Positions 1-10,750 of a DNA stretch of 64,000 nucleotides are shown here, piece after piece. The notes under the pieces were generated by a model. That model ran no database searches. It was given only the letters and a program-made list of their open reading frames with translations, and had not been told where the DNA came from. Position 1 is the stretch's first letter. Each line of letters begins with the position of its first letter. The translations under genes and the position numbers were made by a program. Location of the stretch: positions 434,001 to 498,000 of the forward strand of contig CAWUCO010000289.1 of the NCBI GenBank assembly GCA_963920705.1, given 5' to 3'. Source of the DNA: Odiellus spinosus. Lineage: Eukaryota; Arthropoda; Arachnida; Opiliones; Phalangiidae.

Positions 1-86
1 GCTTTAGGCGGAACGGAATAAGCGCGAGACCAGTGAGCTTAGGCTTAGTAACGCGGAAGGCCCCGTAACGGTTTTCGTGTTCACGA

Positions 87-93
87 TATAAAA
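87..93 (+). promoter_or_regulatory. TATA-box-like motif upstream of the Helentron ORF
   Basis: TATAAAA lies about 255 bases before the ORF start. It is the only TATA-like motif I see at a sensible distance, but in AT-rich DNA it may be chance. The window opens inside the 5' part of the element, so its left terminus is not visible. Confidence 0.25.
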
Positions 94-348
94 CAGGCGA
101 TGATTTCGATCACTGCCTCGGCGAAGAATATATTTCCGCGAACCTTATTCAACGTTGATTTAATACGGTAACAAAAGCGGGTAGATTGTAGAATAGCTTC
201 CTTTATTCGGAACGAAAAAAGTGAGAAAAAATAATGCGTGTAATTTTCTTAATAATGGTTGCAAATATGGTTTTTCACTCTTGGCAAACCGGTCTAAGTC
301 TTTACTTCATACATACTCTTTATACTAATAATAAATATTCTGGATAGA

Positions 349-3300
349 ATGTCTGACCGCCAGAAAAAGGAAGAAGAGGCTTCAAACGACAAAAATGATA
401 AAGATAGGAAAGTACGAGCTTCAAAATTGGAGACTCCCGATGCAAGGGACAAGCGCAATGCTAGACGCAGGGAGCTATACAAGCTCAAAAGAGATAAGCA
501 AAAAGCGAGTGAAGCTCCGACTAGTATTCCGGGAGCTGGCAGCTTTCAAAATCCAAGTGATTTGGGGAGGGAAAATCGAACAACTTCAGTAGTTGAAAAT
601 TTGGATGATAATAATAGTGAGAGGACTCCTAAAAAAAGGGGAAGGTGTGATCGTAGGCTAGACCCCCAATTCCGTGATAAGGAAAGAATAAATAAGGCTA
701 AGCGCAGAGAAGATCCCGAATTTCGGGAGCGGGAACGATTGGTTAAGGCTGCAAAAAGAGCGAACCCCGCTTTTAGAGCCGCAGACCGCGACGATAAGGC
801 TATGCGCAGAGAAGATCCAGAATTTCGGGAGAGGGAAAAATTAGTTAAGGCTACAAAAAGAGCGAACCCCGCTTTTAGAGCTGCAGAGAGTAGCGATATG
901 GCTCTGCGCAGAGAAGATCCCGAATTTCGGGAGCGGGAACGATTGGTTAAGGATGCAAAAAGAGCGAACCCCGCTTTTAGAGCCGCAGACCGCGACGATA
1001 AGGCTATGCGCAGACAAGATCCAGAATGTCGGGAGAGGGAAAAATTAGTTAAGGCTACAAAAAGAGCGAACCCCGCTTTTAGAGCTGCAGAGAGTAGCGA
1101 TATGGCTCTGCGCAGAGAAGATCCCGAATTTCGAGAGAGGGAACGATTGGTTAAGGCTGCAAAAAGAGCGAACCCCGCTTTTAGAGCCGCAGACCGCGAC
1201 GATAAGGCTCTGCGCAGAGAAGATTCCGAATTTTGGGAGAGGGAACAATTAGTTAAGGCTACAAAAAGAACGAACCCCGCTTTTAGAGCCGCAGACCGCG
1301 ACGATAAGGCTATGCGCAGAGAAGATCCAGAATTTCGGGAGAGGGAAAGATTAGGAAAGTCAATAGAAAAAGGTGATCCCAGATATCTGGAGCATTTGTA
1401 TTCTGAACAGATAAGAGACATTCCTACTCACAGGTGCGAAATTTGTTCTAGACTTTGTTTCAGAAATAGTACGACTTCAATGTCTAACGATGCTTTTCAG
1501 GCTCGTGTAGGGCATGTGTATAATATTTTATCGGCGGTTGTCATTTTATGCAAGGCTTGCTACGCAGCCATATCTAAGGGGCAGATACCGAAGTATAGTC
1601 CATTGAATGGTTTTAGTTTTCCCGACGTTCCTGCGATTGTGACTGAGTTATCCAATCTCGAGCAACGTCTCGTTAGTCCGAGAATTCCATTCATATCGAT
1701 AAAATCTCTCGGGTGTGATTCGCAAAAGGGATCTAAGGGCACAGTTGTAAACGTCCCATGTAGCGTCGACACGTCCTGCTCAGTTTTGCCAAGGCTGCCT
1801 CATAACACGCATACAATTCAAATAAAATTGATCCGGCGAATGCAGTACGCAAACCCGTTTTTATTTGAAACCGTGCGCCCAAGGCAAATTTTAGAAGCCC
1901 TTAAATTCTTAGTAGGTACGCCACTTTATAGAAAAAATTACGTCACTCTTTCCGAAGAGCTTTTGTCCGCTATCGTAGAAGACACTGTTGATTTTGTCGT
2001 GAACGAAGATGATAGAAATATATTAGAGGACGAAGCTCGAGCCATCGAGGTTTCGTCGGCCGTTACTAATCCGCCTGAAACTCAAAATCCCCACCCTAAA
2101 ATATCAAACGTACCAGAAGTAGATAGTGACGAAGAATGGAACGAGGAAAGAGATGAAGAAACGGTTAATTGCGGTAATAGGGATTCTTTGCTCCTTTCCG
2201 CTGACGATCTCATCCCGAGTACTGACGTCACGATTACATTTGCCCCAGGGGAAGGAAGCCGCCCGGCTTCCTTGCTGTTCGACGAGGATTGCGAAGAACT
2301 TTCTTTCACTCGTATTTATGGGGGTCAAAAACGGAAAATTATTGTTAAATACAGCTACCAGGACCTTGTCAAATGGGAATTACTTTCTGCCGATAGAAGG
2401 TGCGCCACTGACGTTACGAATATTTTTTTCAAGTGGTTTAAAATTGAGACTTTGAAAGGGAGCCAAGCAATTCAAATTTGTTTGCGTAAAGCTAAGGCAT
2501 CAGATGGGCGAAGTTTTACCGCAGGCAGGTTAAGAGCGGTAGGTGGCCTAGAAACACTTATTAATCATGACGATGGGTTTCGCATATTGGAGAATATAAG
2601 AAACTCTCCCGCTTTTTGGCAAAGTAAAAGCAGAGAACCTTTAGCCATGGCAAGACAACTTGGCATTCCGTCGTTCTTTTTGACGGTAAGCGCGGCAGAG
2701 ACACGCTGGCCAGATTTGCTCAACGCTTTGCTCGTTACTGCTGGTAAAAGCCAATTGACTGACCACGAAATTGAAAGTATGCCTTTCAAAGACAAAGCAA
2801 CCTTGATTCAAAACGACCCAATTACTTGCGCGCGATATTTTGATCACCGGTTTCGAGCTTTGTTCAAGTTCCTGAGAAGCAAAGCCGCGCCTTTAGGGTC
2901 TATTGTGGACTTCTACTATAGGGTGGAATTTCAGCATCGAGGAAGTCCTCATATCCACAGTTTAATTTGGGTGTCCGGAGCCCCAAAACTGAAAGCAGAT
3001 GGCTCGAATGCTACTGAAGTTCAAGCCTTCGTTGACTATTTCATATCTTGCGCGAAGTCCCAAGACGAAATACTTGCTGGTCTAATTCCACTTCAGACGC
3101 ACAAACACACAAAAACGTGTAAGGTAAAGCGGGGTGAAACGACAATTTGTCGATTTGGAATTCCATGGCCCCCAATGCCTAGGACGTACGTTTACGACCC
3201 AGATTTGAGGAAATGGACCAAGACTTACGGTGAATTTATTGAAAAAGAATCAGAAAGAGTAGAAAAAGCCATCGCTGCTTTGACTCCCGAAACAGCTCCC

Positions 3301-6297
3301 GAAACTTTCGAGGAATTTTTCAGTCCCCTTAGAATTACCGAACAAATTTACATTGACTGCGTTACTCTCAAAATGAAGAAAAAGGCCATTCTTCTCAAGA
3401 GATCTCCACGAGAAGTGAAAGTTAACGCTTATAACAAGGACGTTCTCAGATTATGGAGAGCCAATATGGACATTCAATTTGTCCTTGACGCGTACGCTTG
3501 CATAGTGTACATCATCGCGTACATTGGAAAATCGCAACGAGGAATCTCTCAATTATTGCTGGAAGCCATGAGAGCCGCGAGGCAGGCGGGATCCACTGTC
3601 AAAGAAAGGCTCAAAATTATCGCCAATAAATTTCTCAGTGGCCAAGAAGTATCTGCTCAAGAAGCGGCGTATTTGTCTCTTCAGATCCCGGTGTCCAAGG
3701 CGAGCCGTGCTTCGGTGTACATCAACACTAACCATCCCGAAAAACGCGTCCACATTCTCCGGCCGAAGTCTCAGCTGGATGACCTGCCGGAGGATAGTAC
3801 GGAAATTTTCGCAGATGGTTTATTGGAGCGTTATCCCATAAGGCCAGATACCATGGATTCAGTTTGTCTCTCTGAATTTGCGGTTTGGTACGAATACAAC
3901 AAGAAAAAAGGCAGAGCCGCTGCTGTTTCAAATCCTAACCACGATGAAGGGTCGGATAGTGAGGAAGAATCTGATGTTCCCGCTGTTTGGCTGCCTTTGA
4001 AAAATTCGAAGGGTTTCGTACGCAAACGTACGATCGCAAAAATCATTCGATTTAGAAATTACGGTATCGAAAAGGATACTCTAGATTTCTACCGAGAACA
4101 AATTCTTCTGTATTTTCCGTGGCGCAATGAGGCGACTGATATCATGGAAAAGGAATTCAAAGAAATTTACGAGACAAATTTGGAACTGATTTCGCTGAAA
4201 AGACGCGAATTCGTGAATCAGTTAGATGAAGGTGATTTTGAGCGGGCGAGAACAGAATACCTAGAAAACGAAGCCCAAATTGACGTTACCAATATCCAAC
4301 CGATATTGGAACATCAAGACGCTAGAGATCGCGAATTCACGGTGGATGACCCCGAATTTGCCATTTTATCCTTGCGAGAAGGAGGTGCTGATATTGGGCG
4401 AGAATTACCCGATGGAACAACACCTGATTATACAATAGTACAAACTGTCCGTTACGTTGAGGACAACGAGTATGCCAAAATGGTTCAGAGTTTGAACAAC
4501 AAACAAAGAGAAGTGTTTGGGTATATTCTTGGTCATTTCAAAACCAAAGTGAACCAGCCTCTTCGTCTTTTTGTCACCGGTGGGGCTGGAGTCGGAAAAA
4601 GTGTCTTGATCAACTCCGTGTACGAGGGAGTTACCAGACATTTTCACAAACAACCAGGGGCTGACAACTCTAACATAATTGCCTTAAAGTGCGCTTACAC
4701 GGGAAAAGCTGGTTTCAACATTGGAGGAACAACCCTACATACGGCGTTCTCTCTTCCCGTAAGCCAATACCGAGGTCCTATGTCGAGGATGGAATCGGAA
4801 ATGTTGAACAAAATGAGGGTGGCTTGGAAGGACCTAAAGTTGATAATAATCAACGAAATTTCAATGGCTGGCGTGGGAATCCTCATGAAAGTGAATTCCC
4901 GATGCCAAGAAATCATGGGTTCCCAAGATTCTTTCGGGGGACTCTCAATTTTAGTTGTGGGTGACTTTAACCAATTGAAACCAGTTGGTGACAGCTTCGC
5001 TTTTCAAATTCCGAAAGCTCGAGACAGCTGTTATGCCGGATTGCTTTGTAATAATCCGCTTTGGGAAGAGTTTAAGATTTTTTCTTTGACGGAGATCATG
5101 CGTCAAAAGGAAGATAAGGCCTTCGCCATAGCTTTGAATCGTATGGCCGTGGGAAAGATGGAATGGGGTGACATTTCGTTAATTGAAAGTCAGCGGATTA
5201 GTGTGAAAGGAGAGCCTCCTCTGGACGCTGTACACCTCTACGCCACGAACAAAGAGGCGGAAGAGTTCAACAACCTGCGACTCGGGCAAATGGGTACAGA
5301 GTGTTGCAACTCTTTGGCTCTCGATAACGTCAAAGGGGATTTCCAAGGGGAAATACGTCAAAATATTCTGACTAGAGCAAAAGACCTGAAACCTAACGCC
5401 ACTTACGGTTTAAGCAAAGAGATTCGGCTGCAAATTGGTGGTCGGTATATGGTGACCAATAATATAGACATCCAAGATGGAATTGTTAATGGCGCCACTG
5501 GTAGAATCCGGCAAATCGACTACGGGGTCCGTCCGAATGGGGATCGCGTTCCCTTAAGAGCGTGGTTGTCTTTTGACCACGAAAGAGTGGGTAAGGACAT
5601 AAGAGCCAAGAGTGCAGGCTTATTAGCAGCTGCAAAGGTCAATCCTTCGTGGACTCCGCTTGAAAAGACGGCTAAATCATTTAGTCTTCGGCACTCTAAC
5701 AAAAATGTTGTTGTTTCTAGAAAACAATTTCCGTTGCAAATGGCGGAAGCTATCACTATCCATAAGAGTCAAGGGGACACTTACAAATGCGTGGTGGTTC
5801 ATATTAGTACGAAGCGGCGCATGGAACGGTCTATGTTGTATGTCGCTTGCAGCAGAGCTACTTCCGCGCAAGGGCTATATATTGCTGGCGATTTCGTCCC
5901 GCCTATGCCTCCGAGCGCAACTGATGCCGTTAGATTGGAAATGGAGAGAATGCAAAGGGACAATCAAATCTTAATTCCCACATTGCAATCTCGGCCTATT
6001 ATGTTTTTTCATAATCCTGAATCTTTACGAGGTCATTTGCGGGACGTAATTCATGATGATTTCATCACGAACGCGGATTTGCTTTTATTCGTGGAAGTAA
6101 GAGCGAAGGTATCAGACGATATAAGCATCCCAGATTTTTTAAGTCTGGGAGGAATACTTTTGCCTGATAATGCGCCCGAGCGGAAATCGTACGGGTCTAC
6201 TATTTACGGGAACAAAAAGGTGACTGAACAATCTTTAGATTGTAAAGTGTCCCAGGCTAAGCTTCCAAACGGCCAAATCTCGCCTATTGCCGGTTAG
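349..6297 (+). CDS. Helentron Rep-helicase polyprotein (rolling-circle transposase)
   Basis: A 1,982-residue protein of the Helitron/Helentron class. The N-terminus is lysine/arginine-rich with a 34-residue tandem repeat (about residues 118-335). A Cys pair motif and a 'NxxxF..P' region at about 360-500 resemble the DUF6570 part of these proteins. Next comes a Helitron_like_N region and the HUH motif (PHIH, about residue 866). A tyrosine motif YIIAYIGK follows near 1053. The C-terminal half is a Pif1-type helicase with Walker A GGAGVGKS at 1411. The Walker B reads IINEISM at about 1502; the family norm has Asp (DEISM), so Asn here would be expected to impair ATP hydrolysis. From about 1883 (FFHNPESLRGHL) an AP-endonuclease-like domain begins, as in Helentrons, but the frame ends in a stop and the domain resumes in another frame downstream. 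The first ATG follows a TATA-like motif. Probably a recently inactivated autonomous copy. Confidence 0.9.
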   Translation: MSDRQKKEEEASNDKNDKDRKVRASKLETPDARDKRNARRRELYKLKRDKQKASEAPTSIPGAGSFQNPSDLGRENRTTSVVENLDDNNSERTPKKRGRCDRRLDPQFRDKERINKAKRREDPEFRERERLVKAAKRANPAFRAADRDDKAMRREDPEFREREKLVKATKRANPAFRAAESSDMALRREDPEFRERERLVKDAKRANPAFRAADRDDKAMRRQDPECREREKLVKATKRANPAFRAAESSDMALRREDPEFRERERLVKAAKRANPAFRAADRDDKALRREDSEFWEREQLVKATKRTNPAFRAADRDDKAMRREDPEFRERERLGKSIEKGDPRYLEHLYSEQIRDIPTHRCEICSRLCFRNSTTSMSNDAFQARVGHVYNILSAVVILCKACYAAISKGQIPKYSPLNGFSFPDVPAIVTELSNLEQRLVSPRIPFISIKSLGCDSQKGSKGTVVNVPCSVDTSCSVLPRLPHNTHTIQIKLIRRMQYANPFLFETVRPRQILEALKFLVGTPLYRKNYVTLSEELLSAIVEDTVDFVVNEDDRNILEDEARAIEVSSAVTNPPETQNPHPKISNVPEVDSDEEWNEERDEETVNCGNRDSLLLSADDLIPSTDVTITFAPGEGSRPASLLFDEDCEELSFTRIYGGQKRKIIVKYSYQDLVKWELLSADRRCATDVTNIFFKWFKIETLKGSQAIQICLRKAKASDGRSFTAGRLRAVGGLETLINHDDGFRILENIRNSPAFWQSKSREPLAMARQLGIPSFFLTVSAAETRWPDLLNALLVTAGKSQLTDHEIESMPFKDKATLIQNDPITCARYFDHRFRALFKFLRSKAAPLGSIVDFYYRVEFQHRGSPHIHSLIWVSGAPKLKADGSNATEVQAFVDYFISCAKSQDEILAGLIPLQTHKHTKTCKVKRGETTICRFGIPWPPMPRTYVYDPDLRKWTKTYGEFIEKESERVEKAIAALTPETAPETFEEFFSPLRITEQIYIDCVTLKMKKKAILLKRSPREVKVNAYNKDVLRLWRANMDIQFVLDAYACIVYIIAYIGKSQRGISQLLLEAMRAARQAGSTVKERLKIIANKFLSGQEVSAQEAAYLSLQIPVSKASRASVYINTNHPEKRVHILRPKSQLDDLPEDSTEIFADGLLERYPIRPDTMDSVCLSEFAVWYEYNKKKGRAAAVSNPNHDEGSDSEEESDVPAVWLPLKNSKGFVRKRTIAKIIRFRNYGIEKDTLDFYREQILLYFPWRNEATDIMEKEFKEIYETNLELISLKRREFVNQLDEGDFERARTEYLENEAQIDVTNIQPILEHQDARDREFTVDDPEFAILSLREGGADIGRELPDGTTPDYTIVQTVRYVEDNEYAKMVQSLNNKQREVFGYILGHFKTKVNQPLRLFVTGGAGVGKSVLINSVYEGVTRHFHKQPGADNSNIIALKCAYTGKAGFNIGGTTLHTAFSLPVSQYRGPMSRMESEMLNKMRVAWKDLKLIIINEISMAGVGILMKVNSRCQEIMGSQDSFGGLSILVVGDFNQLKPVGDSFAFQIPKARDSCYAGLLCNNPLWEEFKIFSLTEIMRQKEDKAFAIALNRMAVGKMEWGDISLIESQRISVKGEPPLDAVHLYATNKEAEEFNNLRLGQMGTECCNSLALDNVKGDFQGEIRQNILTRAKDLKPNATYGLSKEIRLQIGGRYMVTNNIDIQDGIVNGATGRIRQIDYGVRPNGDRVPLRAWLSFDHERVGKDIRAKSAGLLAAAKVNPSWTPLEKTAKSFSLRHSNKNVVVSRKQFPLQMAEAITIHKSQGDTYKCVVVHISTKRRMERSMLYVACSRATSAQGLYIAGDFVPPMPPSATDAVRLEMERMQRDNQILIPTLQSRPIMFFHNPESLRGHLRDVIHDDFITNADLLLFVEVRAKVSDDISIPDFLSLGGILLPDNAPERKSYGSTIYGNKKVTEQSLDCKVSQAKLPNGQISPIAG
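700..1350 (+). repeat. In-frame 102-bp coding repeat
   Basis: About six copies of a 34-residue unit (RREDPEFRERERLVKAAKR followed by NPAFRAA) with alternating variants RDDKAM and SSDMAL. Two variants alternate, so the array probably grew by duplication of a two-unit block. Such charged repeats occur in some arthropod Helitron N-termini; the function here is unknown. The minus strand is also open across it, a by-product of the repeat. Confidence 0.85.
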
Positions 6298-6299
6298 AG

Positions 6300-6680
6300 C
6301 GAATTTGGCTCGATTGTAAGCTAGAAGATGATATAATAGCGGTGGTGCTATTATATAAGTCGCCGCAAGCCAGTTTAAAACTGGTCCTCGATGACTTAAC
6401 TCCCCTGTTATCTGAAAAATACGACCCGGAAGTACCAACGTTGGTTATCGGGGATTTTAACGTTGATTATCTGAAAAGAAGTGTAGCTTTGACAAACTTC
6501 TTTTCGACTTTGGAATTTGAACTAATGCCAGGATTGAGAAACAGGGTATCCACCAATCTTGGAACTCAACTTGACTTGGATTTTGGTAACAAGCCATTTA
6601 TAGAGAGATATAAGGCAGATTACCGAGAATCGACTTATTCTTATCATAAGTCAATTTGCATTTATAAGAAGCCGAAATAA
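6300..6680 (+). pseudogene. Frameshifted C-terminal half of Helentron endonuclease domain
   Basis: After the stop at 6295-6297, the shifted frame reads RIWLDCKLEDDIIAVVLLYK and later VIGDFNVDYLKR. GDFN is the conserved motif of endonuclease/exonuclease/phosphatase-family nucleases, and this order continues the FHNPESLR start seen at the end of the main ORF. One frameshift just before 6300 therefore splits a single endonuclease domain. The frame ends at 6680 soon after the DLDF segment. The C-terminal His (SDH-type motif) is not clear. Confidence 0.75.
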
Positions 6681-6886
6681 ATGCCGTAAAAATATTCTTT
6701 GACAGATGAAGGGAAATTCTATGATTGTCAGGCTTATGAGCTAAGCTAAAGCAGGGTGGTATGCTTATGCCAGAAATAAGTGAGCTGGAAGATATCCCAG
6801 ACCCTACTTTGGAAACTAGCCAGACTGAATGCAAAGTGCAGTGAAAGATTTTCATTTCGATGTCAATCGGCTGTGGCAGATTGGGT

Positions 6887-7460
6887 GAAAGATTCCCTTA
6901 AGCAAATATTACCAAATATTATGCTCCTTTGTGGTCTGCGAGGTAACAGAGGGAGAATTGTTTTTCATTGTGAATAAAATTCACATTTTTTAATGATTCT
7001 TGGCCTTAGTTGGTGGGATGAAAGATTCCCTTAAGTGAGGGCGAAAGCCCATTGCCTTGCTTTGACGTCTGCGAGGTAACTGAGGGAGAATTGTTCTTCA
7101 ATGTGAATAAAATTCACCTTTTTGAATGATTCTTGGCCTTAGTTGGTGGGATGAAAGATTCCCTTAAGTGAGGGCGAAAGCCCATTGCCTTGATTTGACG
7201 TCTGCGAGGTAACTGAGGGAGAATTGTTCTTCAATGAGAATAAAATTCACCTCTTTGAATGATTCTTGGCCTTAGTTGTTGGGATGAAAGATTCCCTTAA
7301 GTGAGGTCGAAAGCCCATTGCCTTGCTTTGACGTCTGCGAGGTAACTGAGGGAGAATTGTTCTTCAATGTGAATAAAATTCACCTTTTTGAATGATTCTT
7401 GGCCTTAGTTGGTGGGATGAAAGATTCCCTTAAGTGAGGGCGAAAGCCCATTGCCTTGCG
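6887..7460 (+). repeat. 133-bp tandem array, about 4.3 copies
   Basis: The anchor GAAAGATTCCCTTAAG recurs at 6887, 7020, 7153, 7286 and 7419, giving an exact 133-bp period. The first copy is divergent and later ones nearly identical. It lies in the Helentron 3' non-coding region, where internal arrays are common. No ORF is supported. Confidence 0.9.
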
Positions 7461-7674
7461 AGTAAACCGCTTGAGGTAGAATTAATTTTAGAATTTTAAT
7501 AAAAACATTCATTCGCTAATCAAGGTTAAATGTCCTTTATCAATATTGTACAATTGATCCTTGGCCTTACTGAGCGGTTTACTTTGGTGGAACGTTTCCA
7601 GGTGCAAGTTTATTTATCAATTTTGAGCGAAAAGTTAGGCTTGAGTACAGGAACCCTTAACATAAGTAAAGATT

Positions 7675-8045
7675 GGGTGAAAGAGGCCTTAACCGTGCTA
7701 GGTGAAAGCTCCCTTAGGCGCACGGGTGAAAAATCCCGAGAGCGCGGGCGTAAGATAAGTTAAGCTTGGGTAAAAGGTCCCTTAACTGTGGGTGAAAGAT
7801 CCCTTAAGCGCACGGGTGGAAATACCGAAAGCGCGGGCAAAGGCAATATAACTTAAGCTTGGGTGAAAGATCCCTTAACTGTGGGTGAAAGATCCCTTAA
7901 GCGCACGGGTGAAAGATCCCAAAAGCGCGGGCGTTCGATAACTTAAGCGTGGGTGAAAGATCCCTTAACTGTGGGTGAAACAACCCTAGAGCCCACGGCT
8001 GAATGGTCTATTAAGCTCGGCCCATAAATAACTTAAGGTAGGGTG
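7675..8045 (+). repeat. About 90-bp tandem array related to the 133-bp array
   Basis: Four units begin near 7675, 7768, 7861 and 7950. Each holds paired GGTGAAAGATCCCTTAA motifs, GCGCACGGGTGAAA and an AACTTAAG tail. The shared GAAAGATnCCCTTAAG core links it to the preceding array, suggesting both derive from one ancestral motif in the element's 3' end. Confidence 0.8.
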
Positions 8046-8059
8046 AAAAATTACAAAAA

Positions 8060-8390
8060 GTAAACATAAATGTTTACGCCCCGGCATTCCCATAAGTGAG
8101 TGTCGGGCCAGCATCAAGTGCTGGAGGAGGATGTAGGCCTACTGGGGAGATCTCCTGGTAAAAAAAACGCGCCTTCGTCGGTACCTTCTTTCCGAAGCAC
8201 TCTAGAAGCATTCTTACAATGAATATCCGAATGCTTCGGAAGCATTCAGAGCACCCCAATAAAAAAGGGCATTTAATTGCACACTAAAGAATACTTAATA
8301 GGTGCCGACTATAACCTTACCTCTTTAGGTGGTGCGGAAAATGGTTAATAAATATAATAATAATAATAATAATAATATCATCGATCTTCA
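8060..8390 (+). mobile_element. Possible 3' end of a non-LTR retrotransposon with (AAT)n tail
   Basis: Structured sequence with stems (GAAGCATTC/GAATGCTTC near 8205-8250) ends in ACCTCTTTAGGTGGTGCGG and then about seven AAT units at 8355-8378. A structured 3' end followed by a simple repeat is typical of R4/Dong-like or other non-LTR elements. No reverse transcriptase is adjacent. It could instead be the Helentron 3' end. Confidence 0.35.
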
Positions 8391-9149
8391 AAAACGCTCT
8401 TAAAATGGAGGATGTGTTGAAGAATGTAATTCATTAATTTATTTTCTAAAATTAAACCAATAAAGGTTATTTTCGGTTTAATCAAACGCGACTATTATTT
8501 CAGCGGTGTATGTAATCGTCTTGATGCCGATTTTCGTCTTCTTGCACGACGCCTACGCCGCAGACAAAGTGGTAGTTTAAATTACGAGATAGTAAAATTA
8601 AATATTAATTTGAGGAGTAAAGGTTGCAGTACTAGTGTATATTTTTGGATATTACCTGGTTTTTTATTAGACTTTTTGGACTAAAGTGTGGCTAAAAACA
8701 TTTGAAAACCATGTTTTTCTAAAAAAAACTTCAATAAGTACATATAAGAAATGTTTGTGACAAACAACATGTGACTAATGTCACGGTGACATAATTGAAT
8801 GACGTCATGCGTTTTTAACTGTCAGGGGTCTAGCTATTCCTATGGGCTTGACCATCTTGTTATTCAACTTCATCCACCAACGATATCATTTTTTTCGTCT
8901 TTCTTTCCAATGTTATCAAAGCTACTGTTATTCAGTCTTAGTATTCAACATAATACAAGTTGGGAAACCAAAATATAACCTCCCCGACCCCGACGTTAAG
9001 GTAACATAATCTAACCTAACCCTACATAAAATAAATGATGAAAAGTAATGTAGAGTATTGGAATTGTAGAAGCTTCACATTGATTCACACTTCTTTATTT
9101 CCCATCCACGTTACGAAGTGTAAGTATTTTCTTTTAACCTCAAGGATTC

Positions 9150-9300
9150 AGAAAATGCAAAAGAGTGTGCTGCATTACTCATAATTATTTGCGGCAGGTC
9201 GTAGACTTTTTAATAGACACACCAAATGATATGTCCTGCGTTAACTATAATTATATGCGGCATGGCGTAGACTTCTTAATAGACACACCAAATGAACTGT
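9150..9300. repeat. 66-bp tandem duplication
   Basis: Two units, starting at about 9182 and 9247, share TAATTATnTGCGGCAnG and the following AATAGACACACCAAATGA block. They lie just past the poly(A) signal of the minus-strand gene. Confidence 0.7.
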
Positions 9301-9306
9301 TTATTT
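9301..9306 (-). promoter_or_regulatory. Polyadenylation signal AATAAA
   Basis: AATAAA on the minus strand about 40 bases after the stop codon of the two-exon gene, a normal spacing for a 3' UTR. The decayed homologue also has AATAAA shortly after its second exon (near 14911). Confidence 0.45.
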
Positions 9307-9346
9307 TCAAAGTAAATATGTAAAATACAAATTCTTGTAATATAAG

Positions 9347-10044
9347 TTAACACTTGAGCATAGGCTGTACTGTGTGATTATCTTTGATAAAGACGAAGGA
9401 TTTAGTCTGGGATGGCAAGGAAGACAAGGAATTAAAACGTCGAAGATATGGTAGCAAGTTCCTCTTGGACAAACCAGAAAATATTATAGGCTGAATGTTC
9501 CATTCACAACCCATTGTCGGTAGATGATTGGTAATTACTTCCGGTACAGTTTTCGTCTGAAGTTCTTGTTTGACGACCATTACTGATATTTCATCATACG
9601 AGAGATCCCAGTCATTGGAAGAATCCAAGGATGGAGCTGGTCGAGAGGTCATTTTCCAAACCGGCTGACAAGACGTTAGTTTCCACTCCTATGATAAAAA
9701 AAATATCTTAAAGACTGAATGTAGACTAATTTCCATACCGTTAATATTTATACTTGAATAGCTCCTTTTATGTTTAGAATAACGAGGCTTATGAAGAACT
9801 GTCGAACTTTTACTGACTGTAGGTATCTCATAAGTCGAGTCCGAAAACACTCACTGCCTGCATGTGTCAATTCTTCGTAGCCAGGTCGTCTCTTTCTTGT
9901 GATAAGTGAAAGCTGTGTCCTTGCTCTGTTGACTTCAAATGGTGATGACATTCTGCGCTGGTTGATTATCTCACTAAAGTTATTAAAGCGTTCTTTCGTC
10001 TGATCTGGTTTCGATTCGTCTCCGGGTCTGCTAACGAAGTTCAC
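9347..10044 (-). CDS. Two-exon gene of unknown function inside family A
   Basis: Two open segments splice in phase. The upstream exon (to 9814) ends at a donor TCA|GTAAAAG; the second exon starts at 9688 after a pyrimidine-rich ATCATAG acceptor; both boundaries are phase 0. The second exon ends in TAA and AATAAA follows at 9301-9306. The product would be about 190 residues, with RKRRPGYEELTHAG in exon 1 and DWDLSYDEISVMVV in exon 2; I recognise no domain. No ATG opens exon 1, and a GTTCAG sits at its 5' edge, so it may be an internal exon with missing upstream parts. A decayed copy with the same exon arrangement occurs at 14330-14890, so the gene travels with the repeat. It may be a captured host fragment or the element's own gene. 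Confidence 0.45.
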
Positions 10045-10299
10045 TGAACACGGCTACTTTTGCTTATGAAAATTATCGGAAATGTTTCTTGGTTTTATAG
10101 CGGAGAAACTGAAGCCTATTTTTTTTCAACATCAGATATCCACTTTTTATTAAAATTGTTGTTTTTTAAACACGAGAAACCTACTGTACTTCTGTTCAAG
10201 GAGAGTTTTCCCGACTATCATTTTTAACATTTTGAATCAATCAGCCTCAGCTTTAGATCTTATGTCGTTTCTATTTTGGATGCCCGTGTAAACGCACCT

Positions 10300-10750
10300 T
10301 CATTTAAGGTCAATTTAATGGGATATTCATGATCTATAATATAATAGTCAAAATTAAAGGGCTGAAGAGGGCTACCCCAGTAGAAGAACCCTGTGAATGT
10401 AATTTTCAGTTATCGATAAAAAATATCATTAAAAATAGCTTATCTACTGTTTAATAAATAAAATTTTTGTTCATCAATTTAGAACCACTTAATAAAGCTC
10501 TCTAGGTTTATGTTTTAACCTTTTCGTAACCCATTCAGCCACCTTTCTCTCTATTACTTTATATATCTTATCAATCTTTCATTATAGAAATCTTTGTTTA
10601 GCCAAGAGAAGCATTCGTAAACAATAAAATATACTTTCTCTCTATTAACTCGAATTCAATGGATATTCCTTATCATTCTACTGTTTAAGAAATAAAATTT
10701 TTGTTTACCATTTTGAAGCAATTAATAAAAATCGGCTAAGCTTATGATCT
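10300..10750 (-). repeat. Left arm of a large inverted repeat, internally duplicated
   Basis: Matches the reverse complement of 13060-13490 across about 450 bases, with 2.3 kb between. Within the arm, an AT-rich unit starting CTACTGTTTAATAAATAAAA recurs about 232 bases later (10446 and 10678). The arms are internal sequence of two oppositely oriented family A copies. Confidence 0.8.

Noticed and set aside
546-1421. 291-codon minus-strand frame opposite the Helentron N-terminus
   Set aside because: It is the antisense of a stop-free 102-bp coding repeat; the plus frame has the family context.
9347-9652. Single-exon 101-codon gene starting at its internal ATG
   Set aside because: An acceptor 36 bases upstream keeps the frame open and joins in phase with the upstream exon, which explains it better.
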